Below are positions 33,332 through 45,472 of a DNA stretch of 64,000 nt, one piece after another. Under the pieces are notes generated by a model. The model saw only the letters and a program-made list of their open reading frames with translations, ran no database searches and had not been told where the DNA came from. Origin of the DNA: Pseudopithomyces maydicus (taxonomy: Eukaryota; Ascomycota; Dothideomycetes; Pleosporales; Didymosphaeriaceae); the NCBI GenBank assembly GCA_026873275.1, contig JANTUC010000002.1, positions 1,922,001 through 1,986,000 on the forward strand, written 5' to 3'. The stretch's first letter is position 1; each line of letters starts with the position of its first letter. The position numbers were made by a program, and so were the translations under genes.

Positions 33332-34405
33332 ATGGCCCGCATCAACCTGCCGCCCCTCACCCGCGGCCTGCTCGCCGCCCTCGTCCTGCTGACCCTGCTC
33401 AACTTCGCCCTCCGTCCCGCCGCCAGCTGGTCAGAACGCGCCGCCACCCCCGTCACCGCCGTCGGCAACGGCCTGCCCTACCTCGCCATCGTGCCCGGCG
33501 TCTCCGTCGTCTATCCCTGGGTCTTCCTCACCGCGACTGCCGTCGAGCAGAATGTCCTCGGTCTGCTCACCACCGGCCTCGCCGTCTTCTACGGCGGCCG
33601 CTACCTCGAGCGCGCCTGGGGCTCCACCGAGTTCGCCAAGTTCATCCTCTTCGTCGCCATGCTGCCCAACCTGCTGAGCTTCGTGCTCTACGTCCTCGGA
33701 TACCTCCTCTCCAGGAACGACCGCACCCTCACCACAACCATTTCCGGCGGCATCGCCATCCAGGCCGCCTTCCTCGTCTCATTCAAGCAGCTCGTCCCCG
33801 AGCACACCGTCGCAATCGCAAAGGGCATCATCCGCATGCGCGTCAAGCATTTCCCTGCCATCTTCCTCCTCGCGAATACCCTGTCCGGCGTTGCCTTGGG
33901 CACCGAAACCGCCATGTTCCTCGCCTGGTTCGGCTTCCTGACCGCCTGGATCTACCTCCGCTTCTACCGCATCAGCCCCTCGCTGTCCTCGGCTGCCACT
34001 GGCGACGGCTCCGTCATCAAAGGCGACGCCTCCGACACCTTCGCCTTCGCCCACTTCTTCCCCGAGCCGCTGCAGACTCCCGTCGGCACCGTCGCCGATC
34101 AAGTCTACAACACCATGGTATCGCTGAAAGTCTGCACTCCCTTCTCCGCCGAAGACATCGACGCGGGAAATGAGCAGGCCAGCGCAAGAGTAGAAGGTGG
34201 CTTGCCCAGCATCATGAATCCCAACAGCCGAGGCGGAAAGACAGGTCAGACACGCGCCGAAGCAGAGCGCAGACGGGCCCTAGCTCTGAAGGCATTGGAC
34301 CAGAGGTTGCATGCCGCGACATCTCGACCGGCTCCTGCGCCATCTGCACTGGCACCCGCCGTGCTGACAAAGCCAGACGAATCGAGCTCCCTACCGGCGA
34401 CGTAG
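33332..34405 (+). CDS. TMEM115/DUF1751-like Golgi membrane protein, 357 aa
   Basis: A single exon of 357 residues with several membrane segments in the first 220: LLAALVLLTLLNFAL, VLGLLTTGLAVFYGG, FILFVAMLPNLLSFVLYVLG and AMFLAWFGFLTAWIYL. The signature YGGRYLERAWGSTEFAKFI is the rhomboid-like core of the DUF1751/TMEM115 family. The rhomboid catalytic Ser-His pair is not evident, as expected for this non-protease family. Animal TMEM115 sits in the Golgi and affects retrograde traffic. The C-terminus is a soluble tail rich in Ala/Pro. The ATG at 33332 sits before the first membrane helix; an open frame extends upstream to 33206 without conserved character. Confidence 0.88.
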   Translation: MARINLPPLTRGLLAALVLLTLLNFALRPAASWSERAATPVTAVGNGLPYLAIVPGVSVVYPWVFLTATAVEQNVLGLLTTGLAVFYGGRYLERAWGSTEFAKFILFVAMLPNLLSFVLYVLGYLLSRNDRTLTTTISGGIAIQAAFLVSFKQLVPEHTVAIAKGIIRMRVKHFPAIFLLANTLSGVALGTETAMFLAWFGFLTAWIYLRFYRISPSLSSAATGDGSVIKGDASDTFAFAHFFPEPLQTPVGTVADQVYNTMVSLKVCTPFSAEDIDAGNEQASARVEGGLPSIMNPNSRGGKTGQTRAEAERRRALALKALDQRLHAATSRPAPAPSALAPAVLTKPDESSSLPAT

Positions 34406-34801
34406 CGTTTCGCGTGCGTCAGCACGGTATCGCCAAATAATGTTTTTTTGGTCTTTGGACATTCATAGCGCACGGCGTTTACCCTTTTGTTCATCGTTTT
34501 GTTTCCAGGCTAGCGCCAGAAAAGCGGAGATACCATCCATTTAACGATTGCGTTGTAAATTTGCAGTGCTTTCAAGAGGGCATATGGACTCATATTAGGG
34601 GCAGTAAAGAAATTAATGACACTGATGAGCCTCGTTCATCAATAGCCTCGAGCTTCCATCCCGCATTCCTACTCTGTATAACGCTAGCCTTCGGCACGCG
34701 CATGCAATCACGACTTTAGTCCCTTCTCTTGCTATCCCGGCATACCCATTAATGCTCCATGAAACATTACGATAGGAACTCTAGCACTGGGCTATACAAA
34801 T
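34406..34801. other. convergent intergenic region
   Basis: A 396-bp spacer between two converging genes. Nothing recognised. Confidence 0.35.
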
Positions 34802-35309
34802 CTAAGTGAGCTTGAAGCACTGAAACCCCCTTGCAGCATCATTCCAGTCCCCGCTCTCTCTCGTCAGATCCGCACTACCTGGGTCTCTTAACTTGATTGT
34901 TTCACTGCCATCAAACGTGCGACAAGACCCGTTCCTGCAATAAACGTCAATATCATCCCCAAATCGGTATAAAGTGCCATACTTGTAAAACGTGCAAGAA
35001 AATCCCGTTTCAGGTCGAATAGAGGATGCCGTTCCGTCGAGCGAAACGCAATCGCCCGAGCTGAGGGTGTAAGATACAGTAGAGCACTTCCCTTGCCAGT
35101 TTACATGCTCGCAGACATAGATCTAGTGCGTGTTTGTATTAGTGGATGGCGCATTCGCGTGTTCCTGTGGGAGCTCAAGGGGGAACGTACGTTGGCTATT
35201 TCTGCTTCAAGGGCTTCGGGCACAGCTGTTGAGGCGTGGACGATAGCTGGTCGTGCGAGGACCGTCGTCGCCAAGAGGAAAAAAAAGATGTCGGTAGTAG
35301 CGTGTACAT
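34802..35309 (-). CDS. small secreted cysteine-rich protein, beta/gamma-crystallin-like, 146 aa
   Basis: Exons 35309-35191 and 35122-34802 are separated by a 68-bp intron. Exon 2 reads IYVCEHVNWQGKCSTVSY, then GDCVSLDGTASSIRPE and FSCTFYKYG, with seven cysteines in all. The pattern of aromatic, WxGxC and SI-P-E is that of secreted fungal beta/gamma-crystallin-like domains. The start MYTLLPTS is out of frame with the rest by one base at a T8 run (plus A8, 35279-35286). With one more T the N-terminus becomes a classic signal peptide (FFFLLATTVLARPAIVHA) and the protein is 146 aa. Such proteins are often secreted during host or microbe contact; that role is inference. Confidence 0.7.
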
Positions 35310-36024
35310 ATTGACCATCCCTCGCATAAAATTGAGTAGCTTGTGGGTATAGGCTCCTAGAAAGACTACTGTGGGTTGTGAAGGACAGAACTCGGTCGTT
35401 GATGGTGGGTACATGTACCAAACGAAAGTAGGTATGCCACTTTAAGTCTGGAGGCTGGCAAGGAATGACACACCCTCCCCTTTTCCATATCATATGTACA
35501 TCTATTGGTCCACATAAGGCGATCATCGAGTCCAATTACGACCCTCGAAGCTGTGTTGTGTTGATTGCAGTCTAAGAACAGGGGTACTGATAGTTGGCAC
35601 TAGTCAGGATGGGGTAAACAGATAAGTTGCGAGTTACACTGTATTCCAAGGTTGCGTCTCCCCTAACCTGACAGCAATTCTTCGAGCGAGGCTTGCTTAA
35701 TTCACACAAAAACAGAGTAATTATTGAAAGACCTTTAGAATGTCTTTTTTTTTAGCCCGGAAGGCTAGCATCTACATATAAATCGGTTCAACCCACCAGG
35801 TCTCCACTCCGAGTAAATAACATGTCTGCCAAAGTGAAGCCCAACCCTCCAGTAGGTGCTAAGGCAACACATCGTTGTGGGTAAATACGCAGGGCTGCTT
35901 TACGGTACCACTTGATAGCTGTTGCCATGTGAACGCCGCCCCCGCCTCCGTGGCTGCTGTGTGTTACAGATCCGAAGTTCGTCGTCTTATGTAGAAACCC
36001 CTGGGGTTTATATGCGATTCTCGC
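35310..36024. other. intergenic
   Basis: About 0.7 kb with no recognised gene, upstream of the secreted protein and downstream of the ankyrin gene. Confidence 0.35.
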
Positions 36025-39000
36025 TCAGTCAACGGTCCCCCATTCGAGCTGTTTCCTGTTATTCAGACCCGAATGTAATTTTGCGCTCTCGTCCACCCGG
36101 TCTTGTATTTGCATCTGCATCTTGACGTTCTTCTGCATATGTTCCTCCTTATCCTTGAGCGCCCGCTTCTCCACACCCGCTCTGTGTTCTACCTCACTCT
36201 TCCGTGCCTCAATCAGCCTGTTTTCCGCCACATACGCCGCAATTTTAGTACGCTCCTCAATTTGCGACCGCTGTGCCGCAGTCTCATGTTCCTGTTGAGT
36301 GAGAAGCGTATGCCACGCGACTTTCTCAGCCCGCTTCATACGTTCTGCCTCACGCACGCGCTGCATGGCGGAATCATGCTGACGCTGCTCGAGAGACTGT
36401 GCATGCGCAGCTGAGGCGGCCGCGGCAGCAAGCTCAGTATCCTGTTGCTCTTTCTTGCGGCGAAGAAGGTCTAGGTGGGCTGTCTCCTCGAGCATACGAG
36501 CGTGGTCTGCAGCCTCTTTGGCCAGTCTGAGCGACAATTGGTGCTCCTTTTGTCGGTCTGCCAGGCGAGCGATCGTACTAGGTAGTCCAATAGCACCTTG
36601 CGGCTGGTGTTCCGTCTCGGAATAGTATCTGGGCTCGCAGCCTTTGTCACGAAGGAGGTCTACACGAGATCAGTCATAAGATACTTGAAGACTTTTTCCA
36701 AATCCCGAAGAAAAATGTGAACGAGAAAGGTATAGGTGTGCTGGTATTTCGTGTTTATTGTCCCGCAGACTCATGGCGAAGACTTACCAAGTAATTCCTC
36801 TTTTCGCGTTGTGCGAGTTGGTGAGGAAATATGTTCCACGTATGAGAGAGGCGAGTACCACAATCCTTTCGCAGTGTCGCAGAACATGTGTTTCTCATCG
36901 TTCAGTTGCTCCCAGACTTCAGTCTCCAAGAGTATGTCTGCCATTGTTAGTGGATTGTAAGGATTGTCTAACGCTAGGATCACAGAGGATCTTTCGTTTC
37001 GGGCTTTGAAAGTAGGCCGGGCCCCGTTATCAAGAAGTAGTCGTAGTAGCCGACGAGCTGTTGAGCGCTGGATGCTAGTTTCTAGTTCGCCGTTACAGCA
37101 GAGTTCCCCCAGTGCATCTCTTCCGCCATGCAATCGAGAAGCAAAGCTGGGCGCGTGACCAAATTTTACTAAAGTTGAAGCGGCATCAAGCTGTAAGTTT
37201 CTCGTGGCTTCGTGGAGGCTACCATCATTCTTCAGAGCATGAGGCGCGAGTGCCTCAACTACTGAGACAACTGAACCACTGCTGGCGTAGAACAGAGCAG
37301 AGCGGTTGCGTTTGTCGCGTATTGAGGCGTCAGCTCCGTGCTCAAGCAGAGCGTTGATTATATCCGCACGCCCTTCTCTTGCAGCAATGGCTATTGGAGC
37401 AATCTCTGACACGGGAGTGACGCGGGTAGCTGATGCTCCTGCATTCAGCAATGAGAGTATAACCGCGCTCGATACAAACTTCTGAGGCTGCGCCAGAGCC
37501 CACATCAGGATTTGAACGGACTCTTCGCCAGTTGCAAGGTCGACAACTCCAGGTACTGAAGTATCGGGATTGCAACCATGAGTTAGCAAAATTTTTGTGA
37601 GAGCTTCACTCCTAGGGTACTTCTGTACTGCGAGAATCAATGACGGAGGGTGACTCAAGTCCAGATCATCAGCCGTGCAGCCATGCTCCAAACAAATCTC
37701 AAGTAGCTGCACTAGACTTTTTCCTCGAAATTAGACCCAATCAAAGATGGTATGAGGGTAGCGAATTGTGGTTGGTGTAACAAGAGCTTTGCGAAGAGCA
37801 TTGAGCTACGTCTTGCTGCTAGAATGAAGCACACACCGTTCCCGGCATTGATGTCCGCGCGATAGGATAGTAGGCATTGTATCAGTGTCTCTATATCAAC
37901 AAGGCCATTGTCAGGATCGAGCACCGATCGTAAGGCCATGTCGATACCGTGTTGCTCGACACCTCGAACCAGAAGCTCGTTCGCGATATCGATGTAGTTC
38001 CCAGACTCCCGTCCCACAACTTTCCGCTCAGAGTGGTCACTGCTCAAGGTGAGCGAGTTCAGTCGGCGAAGATTGACGGAATCAAAGAGTGATTGGAAGG
38101 CATTAGTGGCTGTGGTCCGAGAAGCTGAGTCTCTCCCATTGAGCAGTATCGTAACGAGTGAGCTATTACCCGTACTTGCAGCATGTACTAGAGCTTTGCC
38201 GCTGCTGTAATTAATAGAGGCTCCGTATTCTAAAAGCAACCTAACGACATTGGTATCACTTGTTTCTAGAACCTGTTGGCTTTCGGCAACAAGAGCTTTG
38301 TCAAGTGTTCCCTGGGAAACGCCTTTGCCGAGCAAAAGTCTCAGAATGACCTCTTTGTGTTGGGTATTGCCGAGCTGCATAACACAGTCAAATGCATGAC
38401 CAATCAACCTCGCGTCCGCAGCGACCAGACGCTCGATCAAATTCAGGTTGTCGGAGCCTCCTCTGATGGCGATCTGCAAAGCTTGCATGGCGGGTCCTTC
38501 CTCGACACCACCAGTGAGTAGAAGCTCCAGCATAAAAGTAGCCGAAGAGAGTTTGTTCCCATTTGTATCGAACATGAGAGGAATCGCAGCAGATTTAGTT
38601 CGCACAGAAGGATTCGCTCCACATAGCAAGCGTAAGATAGCCACATCTGCCTGGGAAACTGCAAGTTTAATTACTTGCCCATTGTCGTAGTTTACGCTTG
38701 CGCCTATTTGATATTGTTTAGAATCAGTTTGGAGGCTTCATAGATAGCCAACGATGGAAATAGTACAGTGTAAATACGTACCATGGCGAACTAGTTCTGT
38801 AACCAGTCCAGTGTTTCTTGAACTCGATGTGTCTGCCACTGCATCTACAAGAGCTTGATCTACTTCGGCCCCACGAGCACCATGTTCCAAAAGAAGCCGT
38901 ATGGTTTCGAATCGCTCAGATGCTGTGTACCCAGAACGGATAAGGGGAAACACCTGTGCAAGCGACTGGGGCGACGGTCGAGAAGCAAGCAATAGGCGTA

Positions 39001-40627
39001 GGCTACGAGCGTCCTTTCTTGCTACAGCAGCTTGGATAGCTCTGTCATTGCCCCCCGTATGTTTTATGCTGGCGTTGAGAAGGAGATCCATCAAATCTGA
39101 ATCACCGTCCTCGACTGCGCGAACCAGCCATTGTTCGAGTGGTCGGCCACTAGCACCCTTTGCCACCAGTGCACCAACAACACGCAACCTTTCTGATTTC
39201 GATATATCGACTGGGACGACATCCAATGCTGCAGAGGCATGGTCAGGGGCAATGGAGGTACCCAGGATCGCATCTACTAATTGAAAGCTAGACCTAGCAA
39301 GAGCTTCTCGCAAGCACCTCGCTTCTTCCAAATCTGTAGAAACGCCGTAACTAATCAACATGTCTGCCATACGGACGTCATTTTGCTGACATGCGGTGAT
39401 TAGCAAACGTCCTAACTTGGGACCAGTTGGGCTCAGCCCACAGCACAAGAGCAAATGTAGAAATTGATAAAGGTCCTGGGAATCTGTTATTCTTATCACG
39501 GATTCGAAAGCAAACTGAAGCGATTTTGGTGTCAGGGGAATCGACCCAGCTACAAGCGCAACGGATGAGCGGTATTGCCGTTGAGAAATCGCAGTGATTA
39601 GAGTAGTAGCCTGGCTGAAATTCGGATCAGCACCGTGACCGATGAGCAGCGAAATCGTCGGCTCTGATTGTTGCTGTACAGCTGCTGGGAGACAAGATGA
39701 CACAATTTCGGGGCGAAGAGCCTTGGGCGCCCTCAGCAGAAGGCGTATGAAATTCTGGTCATTCGATCTGACGGCATCTGCTAACGCGTTGGGACATTCA
39801 TTCAGATCCGCACCATGACTAGTCGCAGCACGGCATTAGCTACCGACAACAGAATGAAATATCTACGCCTTTCAGGTGATAATACGATAAAGGGGCAGAG
39901 GAAATGGGGGCACGGGCGTTACACACCGTAGTAATTCCTGCACGCAAGGTTGATTGTTGGCCGCTAGGGCAGCCTTGAGTCCCTCGTTGAGGGTAATTTG
40001 GTCTGCCCCGGAAGATGCCAGCAGACTGAGAGCATCGGCCCGCCTGACAGTTGCAGCCCTTTGTAGCACTGTACTTCTTCTTCGTTCTGTGAGACTTGAC
40101 TTTTTATTCTCTTTGCTCTTCTTGTCTGTAATTTCGACAAAGTTGACTTTGGCTCCCAGGTTCAGAAAAGCTTGGATAAAGCCAGGACTTGTTCCAGGCT
40201 TATCGATGACTGCTAACAGTGCCCTGTCTAGTTCATCCTGAGAGAATTCCCATTGACTCGTGTCTTGGAGCCTTCCTTTCTCTTTGGAGCTTCGAAAGAT
40301 CCGCTTCAATTGCTTGCCGGGGTCTCGATAGTCTGGCCCAGATATTCTCTGACCGACAAGTAACTGCCGGGCTAGCGTATGATCCTCCTCACTGGCGATG
40401 ATTGCTGGTTGAATGGGAGCTGGCAAGGAAGGCTGGCGATCGGAAACCGGATGGACGCCAGCGATGCGAATGAGGTCTTGGAGCGATTGCATGATGTCCA
40501 GACGACGAGATGCTGAAGTCAGCGTCGCCCGACAGCGTTCCAATATTTCCTGAGCGTCATGCACACGCCAAAGCGCTGTGAGAAGCAAATCGAGTACGCG
40601 TTCATTGAGGCTGAGCGTGCCAACCAA
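36025..40627 (-). CDS. large ankyrin-repeat protein, 5' end unresolved
   Basis: At least four minus-strand coding blocks (about 40610-39911, about 39820-38782, 38703-36788, 36659-36025) encode over 1300 residues of degenerate ankyrin repeats (LLLEYGASINYSSGKALVHAA, ALLEHGADASIRDKRNRSAL), ending in an Ala/Glu/Arg-rich coiled coil (AQSLEQRQHDSAMQRVREAE). The introns at 38704-38781 and 36660-36787 are in phase. At 37718-37722 the frame breaks in an A5 run; one added A gives NFEEKSLVQLLEICLEHG. The junction near 39820-39911 does not match phase, and no ATG begins the first block; its open frame reaches 40627 after a stop. The gene is either truncated, has undetected upstream exons, or carries further consensus errors. 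Function unknown. Confidence 0.7.
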
Positions 40628-41834
40628 TGATGTCGATCGTTGGTTGGCTTACATACTCATTGACACTTGGTCCCGCATTTGGTCATGATCAAGCCGAACC
40701 AACAACAATTTGGCTCCCCTTCCAGACTCCTCATTCCTCCCCATTCCTTTTGGGTCGGCTAAACCTACTGCCTTACCAACACCCACCTGAGACGCAGGAA
40801 CAGCGGGATGACAACTCCCTTTATCTGTGAGGGCGGAATGCGCAGCATGCAACTCGGTTAAAGCCATCACAGCCTACAGTACACGGACTGCAAACATCCC
40901 CCTCAAAATAGCCAGCATATCTTTGTGACGTGCTCGACCGTTTCACGATGCATCTGGCGATCTGCACAGTAATCTTCATGAGGGGCTTGTGTGCCAGATA
41001 CACGGCCTGGCCTTTCTGCTGGGCCCTAAGGCCATGTCCATGTCAGACAGACACGAGCTGTGTACGTGGGTTAGCGATCCAAGGATCGCCCCAAGTCCTT
41101 TGTCCTTTTGCGCAGATAGCGGCTGTCTGATGGATGGCGAGGCAATCCCGTGTTGCGCTTGACCGACCATTGGCCAGGGAGGCGTGTTTGATCCTCCAAC
41201 GCGAAATCTGCAGGTACCGTTTCACATCCCCACCACCATTTTCGCTTTGCATGCCATACCGCGACATGCTGTACATAGAAGCATAGTTCGTGCACGAGCC
41301 GTATCCATCGACAACGGCCCACTAGGCGTTCGTGACAGCCGTGACATCCGTGACACCCGTGCCACCTCCACCATACCTGCAAGTACATAACGAAACCTGG
41401 CCAGTTTCCCCGAGGGTCTGGCTCCCTCGTTTCAAAGAAGGGCTAGAGCACTACCGTTCTCACTCTGACCTTCTTACTACGTGCAAATGCTCCCCTGCAG
41501 CATTCGCTATCGCTTGTCGGCAGGAGAGAAGCACAGCAGGAGAGATGTCTCCGTGCGTACACTATCGAACGCAAGGATCGAGGTTGAACGTTTGAGATTT
41601 ACATCCATCCCAAGGCATGTGTTCGGCCAGGACTTGTAGGTGCATGGGGGCGAAGACTGTATAAAGATCAACCAAGAGTCCGCATCGTTCTCATCCAACA
41701 CTGCAAACATCAGCTATACGCCTCGGTCTCTCTTTTCACTTTTTCATTCGCTTCTTTGAGCTCTGGTAGCTCTCTTCATTAGTTAGACATTACAACTTCC
41801 CGAATCTGGAATTCGACACCACGTGACAGCCAAT
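40628..41834. other. intergenic
   Basis: About 1.2 kb. A minus-strand frame at 40870-40649 (MMALTELHAAHSALTD) could be an upstream ankyrin-gene exon, but no splice join keeps phase. Around 41330-41365 there are four imperfect copies of a 9-nt unit, CCGTGACAN. Confidence 0.35.
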
Positions 41835-42494
41835 ATGCATTCGTCTCTCGTCGTCGCGGCCTTTGCCCTCCCCATCGTTCTGGCTGCACCTGCGCCGAAC
41901 CGACTCCCAGGGACTATCTTACGCCGTCAACTCAATGACACGTGCGGTCTGTCGACGCTTCAGCAGCCCCCGAGCACACTCACTCCTCCAGACGCACACA
42001 ATCAATTAGTGCTCATCGCCCTCGGTCGCGGCACACAGAACTACACGTGCTCTGATGAATCGTCCAAGCCAGTCTCGATTGGTGCTGTGGCCGAGTTGTT
42101 CAATGCTTCTTGCGCGGTTGCGGGTGGCGGCTCTCTGGGGTCTGTAGCTGAGGATGCGAACGCCATTGGACAACATTTCTTCGTGGACACTACTACGCCC
42201 GAGTTCGATATCATCGGTCTTGGAAATGCCCAAGTGAAGAAGGTTGAGAATGCGACAGCGCCCCAGGCCAGCGATATTCCGTGGTTAAAGCTCGACGCCA
42301 AAGACCAGAGCACCGCTGTTAGGAACGTCTACCGATTGAACACCAAAGGCGGACTCGCGCCCGCCACCTGCGCAGGACAAGCCCCTGGAAGCGTTGTCCA
42401 AGTCGACTACGAAGCACAGTACTGGGTGTACGCTTGCCCTGACGCCATGGCTACCCGCAGGAGGAAGAGAAGCTTGGGCCTGCCACTCAACTAG
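41835..42494 (+). CDS. secreted DUF3455-family protein, 219 aa
   Basis: A single exon with a signal peptide (MHSSLVVAAFALPIVLAAPAP). The core LVLIALGRGTQNYTC near residue 55, IGAVAELFNASC, IPWLKLDA, RNVYRLNTKGGLAP and the end VDYEAQYWVYACP are the DUF3455 signature. Databases often mislabel these as malate dehydrogenase; nothing in the sequence supports that. A basic RRRKR lies near the C-terminus. The ATG at 41835 begins the signal peptide, and no upstream ATG is in frame. Function is unknown, and members are usually small secreted or wall-associated proteins. Confidence 0.85.
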   Translation: MHSSLVVAAFALPIVLAAPAPNRLPGTILRRQLNDTCGLSTLQQPPSTLTPPDAHNQLVLIALGRGTQNYTCSDESSKPVSIGAVAELFNASCAVAGGGSLGSVAEDANAIGQHFFVDTTTPEFDIIGLGNAQVKKVENATAPQASDIPWLKLDAKDQSTAVRNVYRLNTKGGLAPATCAGQAPGSVVQVDYEAQYWVYACPDAMATRRRKRSLGLPLN

Positions 42495-43212
42495 ATGATG
42501 ACGGATCTTGTGCGAGCAGTGCCGAGGTTAGGGACTTGGGACGGTGAAGGGGCAGTCGGTCACGCCAGCCCCAGCTTCCCGATTGTGCGTAGATAGAGCA
42601 TGAGAAATGTAACAATCTTTGAACCATTACAAACCTGTCGACTTTTGCGTTTACAGACGACGGTGCCCGCCTGGAATAGCCGGACGGGCAGACAGGCTGT
42701 GTCTGATTGTTGTGGAGCAATGGAAGCGCCCTGCGCAATCGGGTGCTGCACCAAGGCTCAAGCCATCGCAGGTGCCTTCGCTATCCGGCGCCAGCCTGCA
42801 ACATCCACCACCACAGCAGCTGCCACAACCATCGCTCGCCACATCCGCCATGGTCTGCACGCGCTGGCAAGCCCCGACAGCATGAATTGTGGGCTGCGGT
42901 GCTGATTGAAGAATGACGGCGTGGTGGCCACCCCGCAATGGGAGCAGCCTTGGCGCGCAGCAATCACAAGCTCGCCGCTGGGCCGCGACCATCTTCCACT
43001 CATAGCACGAGAATCGGCATGCTAGAGCTTCCTGGACAAAGACCCTCGGTTCGTTTCGAGATGCGTGACGTCTGGCGTCCGAAATATATCTGTCCGGCCT
43101 GTGCCGTGTCGTCTCCGCACGCATGCACCATCTGCATTCCACGCTTCGTTGCCCACTGACATCTGGACTTGATCACCAATTGCCTGCATTGCACACGCAT
43201 CATCCAAGCACA
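42495..43212. other. intergenic
   Basis: About 0.7 kb, GC-rich, with several overlapping short frames on both strands but no conserved protein. It should contain the malate synthase promoter. Confidence 0.35.
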
Positions 43213-44998
43213 ATGGCCAGCGCCGAATCATTGCTGCGTGAGGTCAACATCCTCGGTGCTTTGAACGACCAGAACAGGCACATTCTCAGCAAAGATGCAG
43301 CTGTCTTCCTCGCCCTGCTCCACCGCACATTCAACGAGCGCCGGAAAGCGCTGCTCCAACGACGCATGATCCGCCAGGCCGAGCTGGACAAGGGCCAGCT
43401 GCTCGACTTCCTTCCAGAGACCAAGCACGTTCGCGAAAACGACGCATGGAAGGGTGCACCGCCCGCTCCTGGCCTGGTGGACAGGCGCATAGAGATCACG
43501 GGCCCGACCGACCGTAAGATGGTCGTCAATGCCTTGAACTCGGATGTATGGACATACATGGCCGACTTTGAGGGTAGGTGTGCTAGAGCATGTCATCGGA
43601 TTACCTAGGCTCACAGCCCGTAGATTCCAGCGCACCAACATGGGACAACATGATCAACGGCCAGCTCAATCTGTACGATGCCATTCGCAGGCAGGTCGAT
43701 TTCAAGCAGGGCGAGAAAGAGTACAAGCTCCGCACAGACCGCAACCTCCCGACTCTCATTGCCCGAGCTCGAGGTTGGCATCTTGAGGAGAAGCACTTCA
43801 CCGTGGATGGCGAGCCCATCTCTGGTAGCTTGTTCGATTTTGGTCTATACTTCTTCCACAATGCACATGAGCTGGTGAAGCGAGGTTTCGGCCCGTACTT
43901 TTACCTTCCTAAGATGGAGTCTCATCTCGAGGCAAGGCTTTGGAACGACGTGTTCAACCTGGCTCAAGATTACATCGGCATGCGACGGGGTACAATCCGC
44001 GGCACTGTGCTGATCGAGACGATTACGGCTGCTTTTGAGATGGACGAAGTATGCATTCCACACTCACAATACAGCCCGTCACCGTGTACTAACGTGGTAT
44101 AGATCATCTATGAGCTCCGCGATCACTCTTCTGGCCTCAACTGCGGTCGATGGGACTACATCTTCAACACCATCAAGCGTTTCCGCCAAAATCCCAACTT
44201 CGTTCTTCCCGACCGTGATTCCGTGACCATGACCGTCCCGTTCATGGACGCCTATGTAAAACTTCTCATCAAGACCTGCCACAGGCGAGGCGTGCATGCC
44301 ATGGGTGGCATGGCTGCTCAGATTCCCATCAAGAACGATCCTGCTGCCAATGATGCTGCCATGGAGAAAGTTCGCGCCGATAAGCTTCGCGAAGTGCGTG
44401 CCGGGCACGACGGTACCTGGGTCGCACATCCGGCGCTTGCTGCCATTGCTGCCGAAGTTTTCAACAAGCACATGCCGACGCCCAACCAGATGCATATACG
44501 TCGCGAGGATGTTAACATCACTGCCAACGATCTGCTGAACATGAATGTGCCTGGAAAGGTTACCGAAGCGGGTATCCGCAAGAACCTGGACATTGGATTA
44601 AGCTACATGGAGGCATGGTTGCGCGGTCTCGGCTGTGTTCCAATCAACTATCTCATGGAAGATGCAGCAACCGCCGAAGTTTCGAGGAGTCAGCTCTGGC
44701 AGTGGAGCAAGCATCAAATCACCACGGCCGAGGGCCAGAAAGTCACCAAGGACTATGCACTCAAGCTTCTACGCGAACAGGCACAGAAGCTGGGTGAAAA
44801 GGCACCGAAGGGTAACAAATTCAATTTGGCTGCGAAGTACTTTGAGAGCCAGGTGACTGGTGAGCAATATGACGAGTTCCTGACATCGTAAGTCCAATCC
44901 CTCCGCTGTAGCATGTTACGCGTGTGCTAACCATTCGTAGGCTACTTTACAATGAGATTACCAACGTAGGTCCACCGAGAGGCGCTTCCAAGCTCTAG
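43213..44998 (+). CDS. acuE: malate synthase, glyoxylate cycle, peroxisomal
   Basis: Malate synthase condenses glyoxylate and acetyl-CoA to malate. Exons 43213-43573, 43624-44048, 44103-44887 and 44941-44998 give 542 residues, the normal length. Motifs include the DFEDSSAPTWDN region, GTIRGTVLIETITAAFEMDE, HSSGLNCGRWDYIF (catalytic region) and MGGMAAQIPIKNDP. The C-terminus ends GASKL, a type 1 peroxisome targeting signal. Introns are 50, 54 and 53 bp, GT-AG, all in phase. The first intron falls inside the DFED motif. The gene is usually induced on acetate or fatty acids; no regulatory site is claimed here. Confidence 0.96.
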
Positions 44999-45472
44999 TT
45001 CTTTTCCTTTTCTGTACTCTTAAGACGACCCACAAATTTTGGTGTGGTCTTGTAAGCAATAAAACATGTGTTCATCCAAAGCCACCTCAAATGTGATCCC
45101 TAGCTGATTCGCTCTTTTCGTTCAATAGACCCAGTCACCCACACCAGCTGCAAAGCTATAGACCATCGCATCGTGGAACGCGGATGATGAAAAACGCGGG
45201 CCGAGGTCTATCCAGAATCTTGCAGCCGGAATGGAAGCTCGGCTGGCATGTGAAGGGTTCACTATCACGAAGCACATGATATTACATTTGCCCAGGTGGC
45301 TTACTATTCGGCGTTGACCTGTATACATAAATTGAATCTATTCGATCATTTCTTCTCAAAGAGCCATCCCTGGTGCCGTACGTTGGCATGCTAATGAGAC
45401 GAATATCGCAGAACACTCAAGAGCTTAGTTTGGGAATCACACAACATTCAGTGAGACGCAGACATGACCCTC
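44999..45472. other. convergent intergenic region
   Basis: A 474-bp spacer between converging genes. No gene recognised. Confidence 0.35.

Noticed and set aside
42500..43200. Several overlapping frames upstream of malate synthase
   Set aside because: All are short, GC-driven and mutually overlapping; none has a recognisable domain or splice partner.
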